Below, piece after piece: positions 1 through 5,074 of a stretch of DNA of 5,074 nt (position 1 is the stretch's first letter; each line of letters begins with the position of its first letter). The translations under genes and the position numbers were made by a program. The stretch spans positions 1-5,074 of the forward strand of contig WGCB01000661.1 in NCBI GenBank assembly GCA_015494005.1, in the 5' to 3' direction. Source of the DNA: Caldilineaceae bacterium (GTDB lineage: Bacteria > Chloroflexota > Anaerolineae > Caldilineales > Caldilineaceae). The notes beneath the pieces were generated by a model, which did not search any database, was not told where the DNA came from, and saw nothing but the letters and a program-made list of their open reading frames with translations.

Positions 1-1174
1 GCACCGCGATCTGCCCTGGCTCCACGCCCTCCTCCACCACCAGCCGCTGGATCTCGTCCACCACCCCGCGGATCATCTGGGGGTAGAAGCGGTGGGACTG
101 GAAGTGGAGGGGCAGGGCCGCCTCGCTGGCCTCGTCCTGGGAGGCCCCCGCCGCGTCCTCCTCGGGTTCGGTGACCTGGGACTCGGTGACCTGGGACTCG
201 GTGACCTGGGGCGCCCGCCGGCCTCGGATGGCCCGGTCCACCAGTTGCTCCAGCCGCTGCAGGGGCGGAGGCGTCACCCAGCGCTCCTCCAGGTGCAGGC
301 GCTGATCGCAGAGCTCCGCCAGCTCCTCCGCGCCGGCCGGGTCCGCGCCCAGGAAGACCCGGAAGCCCGCGTCCTCGTCCTGGAGGATCAGCGCGCTCTC
401 CAGGTGGGGCAGCCAGGCCTTCACCAGCTGGTGGGCGGTGAAGGTGTCCTCCTCGCTGTTCTCCATGACCAGGTGGCGGTAGGAGCGGAAGAGGTGGGTG
501 CGGCTCCAGGGGTGGGTGAGCACGTGCCGGTTGAAGAGCTGGATCCAGAGGCTGAAGTCCACCAGGGACTCCTGGAGGCAGAGGGCTCGGAACTCCCGGC
601 TGATGGCCTGGGCTGCCTCCAGGGCGTTGATCCGGGCCGCGCGGGACTCCCCTTGGGGGACGGCCAGGCGCAGCCGACGGTAGGCCTCGTCCAGGCTGAA
701 GCCGTGGAGGGCGGCCTTGTTCAGGTTGTCCAGGATCTGGCTGATGACTCGGTTGCGCTCCACCCGGATGGCGTCGAAATCCCCCCGGTCGATGGCCGCG
801 TCCACGAAGCGGGCCATGTGGAACTGGGCCGTCTCCAGGGTGAGGAAGGTGGGCTCCTTGCCTGGCTGGGCGAAGCCGGCCTCCTGGGCCAGCAGGGGCC
901 AGTAGAGGGCCACCGCGTTCCGGGCCAGGCCGGCCACCGTGGCGATCTGCACCGGCGGCCCAGGCGGGACGTCCCCCCGACTCAGGGCCTCCCAGTAGGG
1001 CCGACCCACGGTGCGCTGGGGCACCAGCACCAGGATGTCATCTCCCCGCACCCGCTCCTGGCCCAGCAGCCAGCGGATCCGCTCCAGGGCCAGGCGGCTC
1101 TTGCCGCTGCCGAAGGGTCCGGTGAGGAAAAGCTTGTTTCGCTGTTGGATGGTTGATAGAATGGATGAGGACAT
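1..1174 (-). CDS. UvrD/AddB-like SF1 helicase-family protein, N-terminal 391 residues (C-terminus beyond the window)
   Basis: Reading from the ATG at 1174 there is no stop to the window edge. A P-loop GPFGSGKS lies at residues 19-26, preceded by a hydrophobic strand (LFLT). LVLVPQRT (48-55) and TVAGLARNAV (79-88) resemble helicase motifs Ia and Ib (compare UvrD TFHSLA). The end of the visible part (VDEIQRLVVEEGVEPGQIAV) matches the strand that opens the second RecA-like domain of UvrD/PcrA proteins. These features place it in superfamily 1, probably acting in DNA repair or recombination in the cytoplasm. The expected Walker B DExQ is replaced by HLVMENSEED (234-243), and the motif III region reads FLGADP (274-279). 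From memory, similar ENxEED and FLGADP segments occur in cyanobacterial proteins labelled 'recombinase family', so helicase activity may be reduced or lost. A weak Shine-Dalgarno (AGGAA) precedes the start. A nuclease domain, as in AddB, cannot be judged because the C-terminus is missing. Family placement is fairly sure; activity is not. Confidence 0.75.
   Translation of the reverse strand, partial: MSSSILSTIQQRNKLFLTGPFGSGKSRLALERIRWLLGQERVRGDDILVLVPQRTVGRPYWEALSRGDVPPGPPVQIATVAGLARNAVALYWPLLAQEAGFAQPGKEPTFLTLETAQFHMARFVDAAIDRGDFDAIRVERNRVISQILDNLNKAALHGFSLDEAYRRLRLAVPQGESRAARINALEAAQAISREFRALCLQESLVDFSLWIQLFNRHVLTHPWSRTHLFRSYRHLVMENSEEDTFTAHQLVKAWLPHLESALILQDEDAGFRVFLGADPAGAEELAELCDQRLHLEERWVTPPPLQRLEQLVDRAIRGRRAPQVTESQVTESQVTEPEEDAAGASQDEASEAALPLHFQSHRFYPQMIRGVVDEIQRLVVEEGVEPGQIAV
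168..212. repeat. Three tandem copies of a 15-bp in-frame repeat
   Basis: The 15-bp unit TCGGTGACCTGGGAC occurs three times head to tail; the last copy differs only near its end. Read on the minus strand it encodes QVTES, QVTES and QVTEP, residues 323-337 of the helicase-like protein. It lies in an acidic, Ala/Glu/Ser/Gln-rich stretch between the motif III-like region and the second RecA-like domain, so it most likely forms a flexible linker. A multiple of three keeps the frame, so the copy number can vary without breaking the gene. Confidence 0.9.
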
Positions 1175-1220
1175 GGAAAATTCCTGGAATTCCGGACGCG
1201 AGCATCGCTTTCTCTCGATT

Positions 1221-1249
1221 ATTGTGCCCCTTTCCGCCAGGCTTGTCCA
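1221..1249 (-). promoter_or_regulatory. Possible sigma-70-type promoter for the helicase-like gene
   Basis: On the minus strand, TGGACA (1244-1249; five of six match TTGACA) is followed after exactly 17 bp by CACAAT (1221-1226; four of six match TATAAT). Transcription would begin near 1214, leaving an untranslated leader of about 40 nt before the ATG at 1174. The spacing is ideal and the position sensible, but the -10 element is imperfect and there is no experimental support. No equally good plus-strand promoter for the aminotransferase was seen in this 147-nt divergent gap. Confidence 0.4.
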
Positions 1250-1321
1250 CTTTTCGTCGGGCTCTCCCGGCGAGCATCCACAGCCAGTTTTCCCAGCTAG
1301 TTCCCATCAAGGAGAAGAGCC

Positions 1322-2416
1322 ATGGAACGCTACGAGATCGGTCTGGTGCCCGGCCCGGTGACCGTCCCCCCGCAGGTCCTGGCCGTCTACCAGCGCAACT
1401 ACGGCAGCGCCGATCTGGAGGAGGAATTCTTCCAGCTCTACGCCCGCTGTCAGGGCCTGCTCCAGGAGATCCTGGCCACGGAGCACCAGGTCACCATCCA
1501 GACCGGCGAGGGGATGCTGGCCCTCTGGGGCGCGCTGAAGAGCGTCCTCCGGCCCGGGGATCGGGTGCTGGCCGTGGCCAACGGCGTCTTCGGCTACGGC
1601 ATCGGCGAGATGGCCCAGCAGGTGGGGGCCGAGGTCCGGGTAGTGGGCTTTGACTACGACGATGTGCCCGACCCGGACCAGGTGCGGGCCGCGGCCCTGG
1701 AGTTCCGCCCCAAGCTCATCACCGCGGTCCACTGCGAGACGCCCAGCGGCACCCTCACCCCCCTGGCTGAGCTGGGGGCCATCAGCCAGGAGGTGGACGC
1801 CCTCTTCTACGTGGACTTCGTGGCCAGCGGTGGGGGTGTGGAGGTCCGGGTGGACGACTGGCACATCGACCTGGGCCTCCTGGGCAGCCAGAAGGTGCTG
1901 AGCCTCCTGCCGGATCTGGCCATGGTGACCATCAGTCCCCGGGCCTGGGAGGTAGTGGAGGCGGTGGGCTACGCCGGCTACGACGCCCTGGCCCCCTGGC
2001 GCACGGCCCTGGAGCAGCGCTTCTTCCCCTACACCCACAACTGGCACGCCATGGCCAGCCTGGAGGTGGCCGCCCAGGCCCTGCTGGACGAAGGGCTGGA
2101 GGCCGTTTTCGCCCGTCACCGGGAGGTGGCCGCCTTCTGCCGCCAGCGCCTGCAGGAGATGGGCGTGCCCCTCTTCCCTCGCCGGGAGGAGATCTGTTCC
2201 CCCACGGTCACCGCGGCCCGGGTGCCCGAGGGGTGGAGTTGGCCCCAGCTGGACCAGGCCCTGCGCCGGCGGGGCATGGCGGTGGGAGGCAGCTACGGTC
2301 CCTTGGCCGGGAAGGTCTTCCGCATCGGCCATATGGGCAGCCAGGCAGACCGTGCCCTGGTGGCCCGGGGCATGGACGTCCTGGAGGAGGTGCTGCGGGC
2401 TGGTCCCAGGGCCTGA
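1322..2416 (+). CDS. Class V PLP-dependent aminotransferase (alanine/serine-glyoxylate aminotransferase-like)
   Basis: This complete 364-residue protein has the usual family length. It begins with GLVPGPVTVPPQVL, the typical start of serine-pyruvate/alanine-glyoxylate aminotransferases. TGEGMLALWGAL (61-72) is the PLP-phosphate loop, HCETPSGTL (137-145) the cofactor-contacting strand, and YVDFVASGGG (163-172) carries Asp165, expected to pair with the pyridine nitrogen. Lys191 in LLGSQKVL is the predicted Schiff-base lysine, and Arg334 in FRIGHMG the predicted substrate-carboxylate arginine. The enzyme should be cytoplasmic, moving an amino group from alanine or serine to glyoxylate or a related keto acid. 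The substrate cannot be fixed from sequence; ureidoglycine or phosphonate transaminases are alternatives. Several motifs vary from the family (GEGM for GSGT, HCETPSG for HxETSTG). The start is supported by AAGGAG at 1309-1314, 7 nt before the ATG. It is transcribed alone, divergent from the helicase-like gene, and ends at a clear terminator. Confidence 0.93.
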   Translation: MERYEIGLVPGPVTVPPQVLAVYQRNYGSADLEEEFFQLYARCQGLLQEILATEHQVTIQTGEGMLALWGALKSVLRPGDRVLAVANGVFGYGIGEMAQQVGAEVRVVGFDYDDVPDPDQVRAAALEFRPKLITAVHCETPSGTLTPLAELGAISQEVDALFYVDFVASGGGVEVRVDDWHIDLGLLGSQKVLSLLPDLAMVTISPRAWEVVEAVGYAGYDALAPWRTALEQRFFPYTHNWHAMASLEVAAQALLDEGLEAVFARHREVAAFCRQRLQEMGVPLFPRREEICSPTVTAARVPEGWSWPQLDQALRRRGMAVGGSYGPLAGKVFRIGHMGSQADRALVARGMDVLEEVLRAGPRA

Positions 2417-2518
2417 AAATGTCGCCAATCTCTCGCTCTCCAGTCTCCATCAAAAACGATCATCCTCTTTTTGACTTCGGTTTCGCTCCCCTGGAAGCCT
2501 TCTCCCCAGACGCGAACA

Positions 2519-2551
2519 GGCCGCCCCCAACCGAGGGCGGCCCGTTTTTTT
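2519..2551 (+). terminator. Rho-independent terminator of the aminotransferase gene
   Basis: A perfect 8-bp GC-only stem (GGCCGCCC at 2519-2526 with GGGCGGCC at 2535-2542) encloses an 8-nt loop. Two bases later comes a run of seven T at 2545-2551. It starts about 100 nt after the aminotransferase stop and acts on the plus strand. In the opposite direction the stem has no T-tract after it, so it is not an obvious bidirectional terminator. Confidence 0.9.
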
Positions 2552-2573
2552 CCCATGCCAGATTCGACACGAC

Positions 2574-2664
2574 CCATCCCAGGCAGAGCCTGATCCTGGT
2601 TCGGCGTTTCGAGGGAGTGGCGTGCGGAGGCAGCGGCGAACGCCGAACGCTCTGCCCAGGATGG
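2574..2664 (-). other. 91-nt imperfect hairpin downstream of the DUF4332 gene (possible 3'-UTR RNA structure or terminator)
   Basis: Outer arms of 16 nt at 2574-2589 and 2649-2664 pair completely in the minus-strand transcript: 14 Watson-Crick pairs and two adjacent G-U wobbles. In plus-strand RNA the same two positions would be A-C mismatches. A 9-nt one-sided bulge (2590-2598) follows, then a perfect 10-bp inner stem (2599-2608 with 2639-2648), two more pairs after a single bulged base, and a loop of about 25 nt. It begins 11 nt after the DUF4332 stop in transcript orientation. No U-tract follows, so it is not a standard intrinsic terminator. It could be a factor-dependent terminator, an RNA-stabilising 3' structure, or a short palindromic repeat element. 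The pairing was read directly from sequence; the role is unknown. Confidence 0.6.
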
Positions 2665-2675
2665 AGTGGCCTGGG

Positions 2676-3080
2676 CTAGTAGTAGACCCGGCGCCCGATC
2701 TTGCGGGCTTGCTCCACCCAGGTGCGCACCAGGCGCAGGGTGGGCAGCTGCTTGACCATCCGCTTCTCAGCGTTGACCTCGGCCAGCTTGCTGTACAGGT
2801 TCTCCGGGTTGCGCTGGGCCAGCTCCGGCACCGTGTCCACACCGGCCGCCTCCAGCAGCTCCGCGTACTGAGGGCCGATCCCCCGGATGCGGAAGAGATC
2901 CGCCATGTTGGTCCAGCGCAGGATCAGCTTACCGTCGATGCCCGTCTGCTGGGCCAGTTCCTTGCGGCCTTCCGGTGTGCCGCAGGCCCGCAGCAGATCC
3001 CGGACAGTGCGGATGCCTGCCTGGTTCAGCTTCTTGGCGTAGGCCGGGCCCACGCCCTCCAGTTTGTCGATTCGCATCAT
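2676..3080 (-). CDS. DUF4332 protein with two helix-hairpin-helix motifs
   Basis: This small protein of 134 residues, a normal DUF4332 length, starts MMRIDKLEGVGPAYAKKL. It has two helix-hairpin-helix motifs: LEGVGPAYAKKLNQAGI (GVGP at residues 9-12) and FRIRGIGPQYAELLEAAGV (GIGP at 67-70). Each is followed by a short helical segment, and the C-terminus is basic (QARKIGRRVYY). HhH motifs contact the DNA backbone without sequence specificity, so a nucleic-acid-binding role is a reasonable inference; the family has no settled function that I know of. The frame is open upstream to an ATG at 3194, but that extension of 38 residues has no family-like features and overlaps the operator and promoter candidates, so I take the tandem ATG at 3080. 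No signal peptide or membrane segment is visible. It is convergent with the aminotransferase and lies 207 nt downstream of the S51-like gene on the same strand. Confidence 0.88.
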   Translation of the reverse strand: MMRIDKLEGVGPAYAKKLNQAGIRTVRDLLRACGTPEGRKELAQQTGIDGKLILRWTNMADLFRIRGIGPQYAELLEAAGVDTVPELAQRNPENLYSKLAEVNAEKRMVKQLPTLRLVRTWVEQARKIGRRVYY

Positions 3081-3091
3081 TCTTCGCTCAT

Positions 3092-3097
3092 CTCCTT
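3092..3097 (-). promoter_or_regulatory. Shine-Dalgarno that decides the DUF4332 start
   Basis: AAGGAG on the minus strand ends 11 nt before the ATG at 3080 and 14 nt before the second ATG at 3077. The spacing is on the long side. An ATG directly after the Shine-Dalgarno (3091) gives only a four-codon frame, MSEE, closed by a TGA that overlaps the real start. The upstream in-frame ATG at 3194 has no comparable site, which supports the shorter protein. Confidence 0.6.
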
Positions 3098-3137
3098 GCT
3101 GTTTGTGTGGTTCAGTGCACGCGACCAGGAACCGGTC

Positions 3138-3151
3138 TGGAAGCGCTTCCA
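3138..3151. promoter_or_regulatory. Perfect 14-bp palindrome, LacI-family-type operator
   Basis: TGGAAGCGCTTCCA is a perfect palindrome with a central CG, the hallmark of LacI-family operators. It resembles the actinobacterial CelR box TGGGAGCGCTCCCA and the CcpA cre consensus. It lies 57 nt upstream of the DUF4332 start codon and downstream of the candidate promoter, where a bound repressor could block RNA polymerase. No LacI-family gene is in the window, so the regulator and its sugar ligand are unknown. A chance palindrome is possible, but this sequence class is distinctive. Confidence 0.55.
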
Positions 3152-3189
3152 TCCTCTCCGGTGTAAGGTGAGGTGGCCTTCCGCAAGGT

Positions 3190-3217
3190 AGCATACCGAG
3201 CGAACGTTACGACCCAA
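3190..3217 (-). promoter_or_regulatory. Weak promoter candidate for the DUF4332 gene
   Basis: On the minus strand TTGGGT (3212-3217) is followed after 16 bp by TATGCT (3190-3195). Each element matches the sigma-70 consensus only partly (three of six and four of six). Transcription would start near 3183 and pass through the palindrome at 3138-3151. GTTAC occurs twice, 12 bp apart, across this segment (3206-3210 and 3218-3222). The region is poorer in GC than the surrounding genes, as expected for a promoter, but the call is tentative. Confidence 0.3.
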
Positions 3218-3287
3218 GTTACAACGGTTTAGAGACGAACGAAGGTTGCAGGGGATAGGGCGATCTGAGCGGGGAATTGGGGGATTT

Positions 3288-3926
3288 CTAGCCTTCCGGC
3301 CAGCCCCGGCGCATGCCCGGGGAGAGGAGGTGGAGCCGGGCCGTGGGCTGAGAGCCGTTGTCCCCCCGAGCGAAGCTGGCCAGGAGCACGCTGCCCTGGC
3401 CCAGCACCTGGACCGTGTCGTCCTGGTGGTGATAGACCGCGCCCACCGGGCCATCCAGGGCCAGAAGTCGCAGCCCGGCCTGGCTGGTCCGCTCCAGCAG
3501 GGCCCGCAGGTCCGGCACCGCCTGCACGTCGGGGATGACCACCGTGCCAGGGATCAGGTTCAGCCCCGCGGTGACGCCGTCCTCCAGGTAGGCGCCGGTG
3601 ACGCCGGTGGCCGGGCCCCAGAAGGCCAGGGTCAGCTCCTCCCTGGCCAGGCGTCCCAGCACGTCCATCAGGCGGCGGCCCTGGCTGTCCAGCAGGAAGT
3701 CCGGGGCGAGATCCACCAGGATGAGGCCCACTGCGTCGAAGTTGATGCGGTGGAAACGTGGATCCGTCACCGCCACGGTGAGCACGTCCGGCACCAGGTC
3801 CTGGAGGACCTCCTCGTCCAGGCTGGCTTCCTCGTGGATCAGGTGCAGGGCCATGCCCTCCTCGTCCCGCAGCTGGCCTGCGGACTCCAGGAGGGCGAAC
3901 TCGTTGGCGAACAGGGCGACTGGCAT
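3288..3926 (-). CDS. Degenerate cyanophycinase / peptidase S51-like protein (probable pseudoenzyme)
   Basis: This 212-residue protein has no strong identity on sight, but its order of motifs follows the cyanophycinase/S51 fold (class I glutamine amidotransferase-like). VGLILVDLAPDF (66-77) sits where the family has its GGDQ strand. AFWGPATGVTGAYLEDG (101-117) replaces the GGTSAGA nucleophile elbow. GLNLIPGTVVIPDVQ (121-135) matches GLGLLPGxxxDQHF, LLALDGPVGAVY (154-165) matches GIGIDExTALV, and VQVLGQGSVLL (172-182) matches the final VxGxGSV strand. The nucleophile serine and the DQHF histidine are both missing, so peptidase activity looks lost. No signal peptide is visible. The start is firm: GGAGG at 3933-3937 lies 6 nt before the ATG. 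The gene follows the penicillin acylase by 44 nt and is probably co-transcribed. The frame stays open for about 1 kb upstream inside the acylase, but that is a high-GC artefact. Gene reality is high; the fold assignment is moderate and the function unknown. Confidence 0.7.
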   Translation of the reverse strand: MPVALFANEFALLESAGQLRDEEGMALHLIHEEASLDEEVLQDLVPDVLTVAVTDPRFHRINFDAVGLILVDLAPDFLLDSQGRRLMDVLGRLAREELTLAFWGPATGVTGAYLEDGVTAGLNLIPGTVVIPDVQAVPDLRALLERTSQAGLRLLALDGPVGAVYHHQDDTVQVLGQGSVLLASFARGDNGSQPTARLHLLSPGMRRGWPEG

Positions 3927-3970
3927 GGTGGGCCTCCGGACGATGAACGGCGAAGGGTAGGTGCTGGGGC

Positions 3971-5074
3971 TCAGCGAGCCGGCTGCAGGGTCAGGCGATG
4001 GGTGGCGATCTCCTCCACCGCCGGACGGCTCCAGGGCATGGGATGGTAGACGCCCTCCAGCCACATGGGGATCTGGTCCGCGTAGTTGCGGCTGAAGGGG
4101 TGGCCGGACTGGCCGCTGGTGGTGACGGTGCGGGCGTCGTCCCAGGCCCCCACTTCGTAGATCTGCCGGTAGCTGGCCACGATCTGCACCAGGCCCGGCG
4201 GCAGCTCCGGCGGGTAGCTGGTCTGGTTGGGGGTGGTGCCATCCCCGCCCACAGGGAAGGGCCCCCGGTTGAAGAAGCCGCTGAGGATGCGCACGCTGCC
4301 CAGGGGGTGGGCGTAGCGGACCTGGTGCATCCGTCCCCAGGCCCACTTGCGGGGGTTGGTGTTCACCTCTCGGCGGATGCGCTTCACCGCCGCGGACAGG
4401 GCCTCCCGCAGGAGCTGCTCCCGGGTCCGGGGCCGCCCGGTGGCTGCCTCCGTGTACCAGACCGACTCCTCCTGGCTGCGCAGGATCTCCAGGAGCCGGG
4501 TCTCGGCCCGGTGCATGAAGCCGTTGATGAGGAAGAGGGGGCTGAGGGACTCGCCGAAATAGGCCTTCTTCACCGGCCCCAGCTTGTCCCCGAAGGTCAT
4601 CTCCAGCAGGTGGAGCAGGGTGTAGTGGAAGACCAGGGCGGCCGGGCTCTCCGCCTCCATGCGGAAGCTCCAGTCCCGCAGCATGCCCAGGGCCACCTTC
4701 TCCCAGGGGTCCTCGCTGCGCAGCTGGGTGAGGAGGGGGGTCAGCGCCTCCGCGTAGAGGCTGGTGGTGTCCAGCTGGATCAGCTCCATGTCCTGCCAGT
4801 TGAGCTGTTTCCGCTGGAGCAGCATCTCCTCGATGCGCCGGGCCCGCCAGCCGGGGAAGTACTCCAGGCTCAGGAAGTAGGGGTAGTCGTCCCCCACGAT
4901 CTTGTTGTTGGCCGTGACGATCAGGCCGGACTCCGGGTTGAAGAGGGTGGGCAGCTCCTGGGTGGGGATGGAGCCGGTCCACTCGTACTCGTCCGTCCAG
5001 CCAGGGACAGGCACCAGGCCGAAGCCCTTGGCCCGGATGGGGATGCGCCCGGCCAGCCGGTAGCCGATGTTCCC
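3971..5074 (-). CDS. Penicillin acylase family Ntn-hydrolase, C-terminal 367 residues (start beyond the window)
   Basis: The reading frame enters from the right edge with GNIGYRLAGRIPIR and VPGWTDEYEWTGSIP, hallmarks of the beta chain of penicillin acylases. Residue numbers count from the edge. TANNK (54-58) carries the asparagine that corresponds to the oxyanion-hole Asn of E. coli penicillin G acylase, and FPGWRARRIEEML (73-85) carries the conserved arginine. WAWGRMHQVRYAHPLG (244-259), PFPVGGDGTT (272-281) and GQSGHPFSRNYADQ (321-334) are further family blocks. These enzymes cleave amide bonds of N-acylated compounds such as penicillins, acyl-homoserine lactones and lipopeptides. They are usually exported and matured by self-cleavage to expose a nucleophile Ser at the beta N-terminus. 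Signal peptide, alpha chain and nucleophile lie outside the window, so substrate and processing cannot be judged. An in-frame GTG at 5014 is internal, because homology continues upstream of it. It is the first visible gene of a likely operon with the S51-like gene. Confidence 0.95.
   Translation of the reverse strand, partial: GNIGYRLAGRIPIRAKGFGLVPVPGWTDEYEWTGSIPTQELPTLFNPESGLIVTANNKIVGDDYPYFLSLEYFPGWRARRIEEMLLQRKQLNWQDMELIQLDTTSLYAEALTPLLTQLRSEDPWEKVALGMLRDWSFRMEAESPAALVFHYTLLHLLEMTFGDKLGPVKKAYFGESLSPLFLINGFMHRAETRLLEILRSQEESVWYTEAATGRPRTREQLLREALSAAVKRIRREVNTNPRKWAWGRMHQVRYAHPLGSVRILSGFFNRGPFPVGGDGTTPNQTSYPPELPPGLVQIVASYRQIYEVGAWDDARTVTTSGQSGHPFSRNYADQIPMWLEGVYHPMPWSRPAVEEIATHRLTLQPAR

Noticed and set aside
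92..1156. Long plus-strand open frame of 354 residues opposite the helicase-like gene
   Set aside because: It is rich in Gly/Leu/Gln/Val/His with no recognisable domain. The minus-strand frame has a P-loop and helicase-like motifs. This is a typical antisense shadow in GC-rich DNA.
1307..2428. Long minus-strand open frame of 373 residues opposite the aminotransferase
   Set aside because: Its composition is His/Gly/Gln-rich without motifs, while the plus-strand frame is a complete class V aminotransferase with Shine-Dalgarno and terminator.
2417..2518. Stretch between the aminotransferase stop and its terminator
   Set aside because: It is poorer in GC, with short T- and A-runs, but I see no gene, promoter or stable structure in it.
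3081..3194. N-terminal 38-residue extension of the DUF4332 protein from an ATG at 3194
   Set aside because: It lacks a good ribosome site, overlaps the operator and promoter candidates, and is not part of the DUF4332 fold. The ATG at 3080 is preferred.
3196..3287. Possible terminator after the acylase/S51-like operon
   Set aside because: I found no GC stem followed by a T-run on the minus strand here, so no terminator is called and read-through into DUF4332 remains open.
3077..3454. Minus-strand frame of 125 residues ending in MSEE, overlapping the DUF4332 start
   Set aside because: It begins inside the S51-like gene in another frame, crosses the intergenic region, and has no coding character.
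3246..4049. Plus-strand frame of 267 residues opposite the S51-like gene
   Set aside because: It is a Gln/Gly/Arg/His-rich antisense shadow without a ribosome site or domain.
3927..4982. Upstream extension of the S51-like frame, giving a 564-residue fusion
   Set aside because: The extension is a same-strand frame shadow of the penicillin acylase, Pro/Gly/Ala/His-rich and without motifs. The ATG at 3926 has an ideal Shine-Dalgarno, so the fusion is not real.

Overview
This is a GC-rich bacterial chromosome segment with ordinary metabolic and DNA-related genes. It shows no mobile element, CRISPR array, tRNA or rRNA. My guess at the host is a high-GC Chloroflexota (Caldilineae/Anaerolineae-like). 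This rests on remembered family distributions (penicillin acylase family, DUF4332, a degenerate UvrD-like protein shared with cyanobacteria) and not on any marker gene, so treat it as weak. The high GC content leaves long open frames on the wrong strand or frame, and these should not be annotated.

Layout from left to right. (1) Minus strand, 1-1174: N-terminal part of a large UvrD/AddB-like superfamily-1 ATPase protein. It has a good Walker A motif but an atypical Walker B region, and it runs off the left edge. (2) 1175-1321: divergent intergenic region with a plausible minus-strand promoter and a strong Shine-Dalgarno for the plus-strand gene. (3) Plus strand, 1322-2416: a complete class V PLP aminotransferase of the alanine/serine-glyoxylate type. 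(4) 2417-2675: convergent gap with a textbook rho-independent terminator for the aminotransferase, followed by a 91-nt imperfect hairpin whose two imperfect positions become G-U wobbles only in the minus-strand transcript. (5) Minus strand, 2676-3080: a small DUF4332 protein with two helix-hairpin-helix motifs. (6) 3081-3287: its upstream region, holding a perfect 14-bp LacI-family-type operator palindrome and a weak promoter candidate. (7) Minus strand, 3288-3926: a degenerate cyanophycinase/peptidase S51-like protein without the expected catalytic serine and histidine. (8) Minus strand, 3971-5074: the C-terminal 367 residues of a penicillin acylase family N-terminal-nucleophile hydrolase whose start lies beyond the right edge.

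The acylase and the S51-like gene are 44 nt apart on one strand and probably form an operon. DUF4332 lies 207 nt further downstream in the same direction with no visible terminator between, so read-through is possible, although the palindrome suggests its own control. The aminotransferase is a single-gene unit, divergent from the helicase-like gene. No clearly new multi-gene system is evident. The most unusual items are the acylase plus pseudo-S51 pair, the non-canonical helicase motifs and the convergent-gap hairpin.
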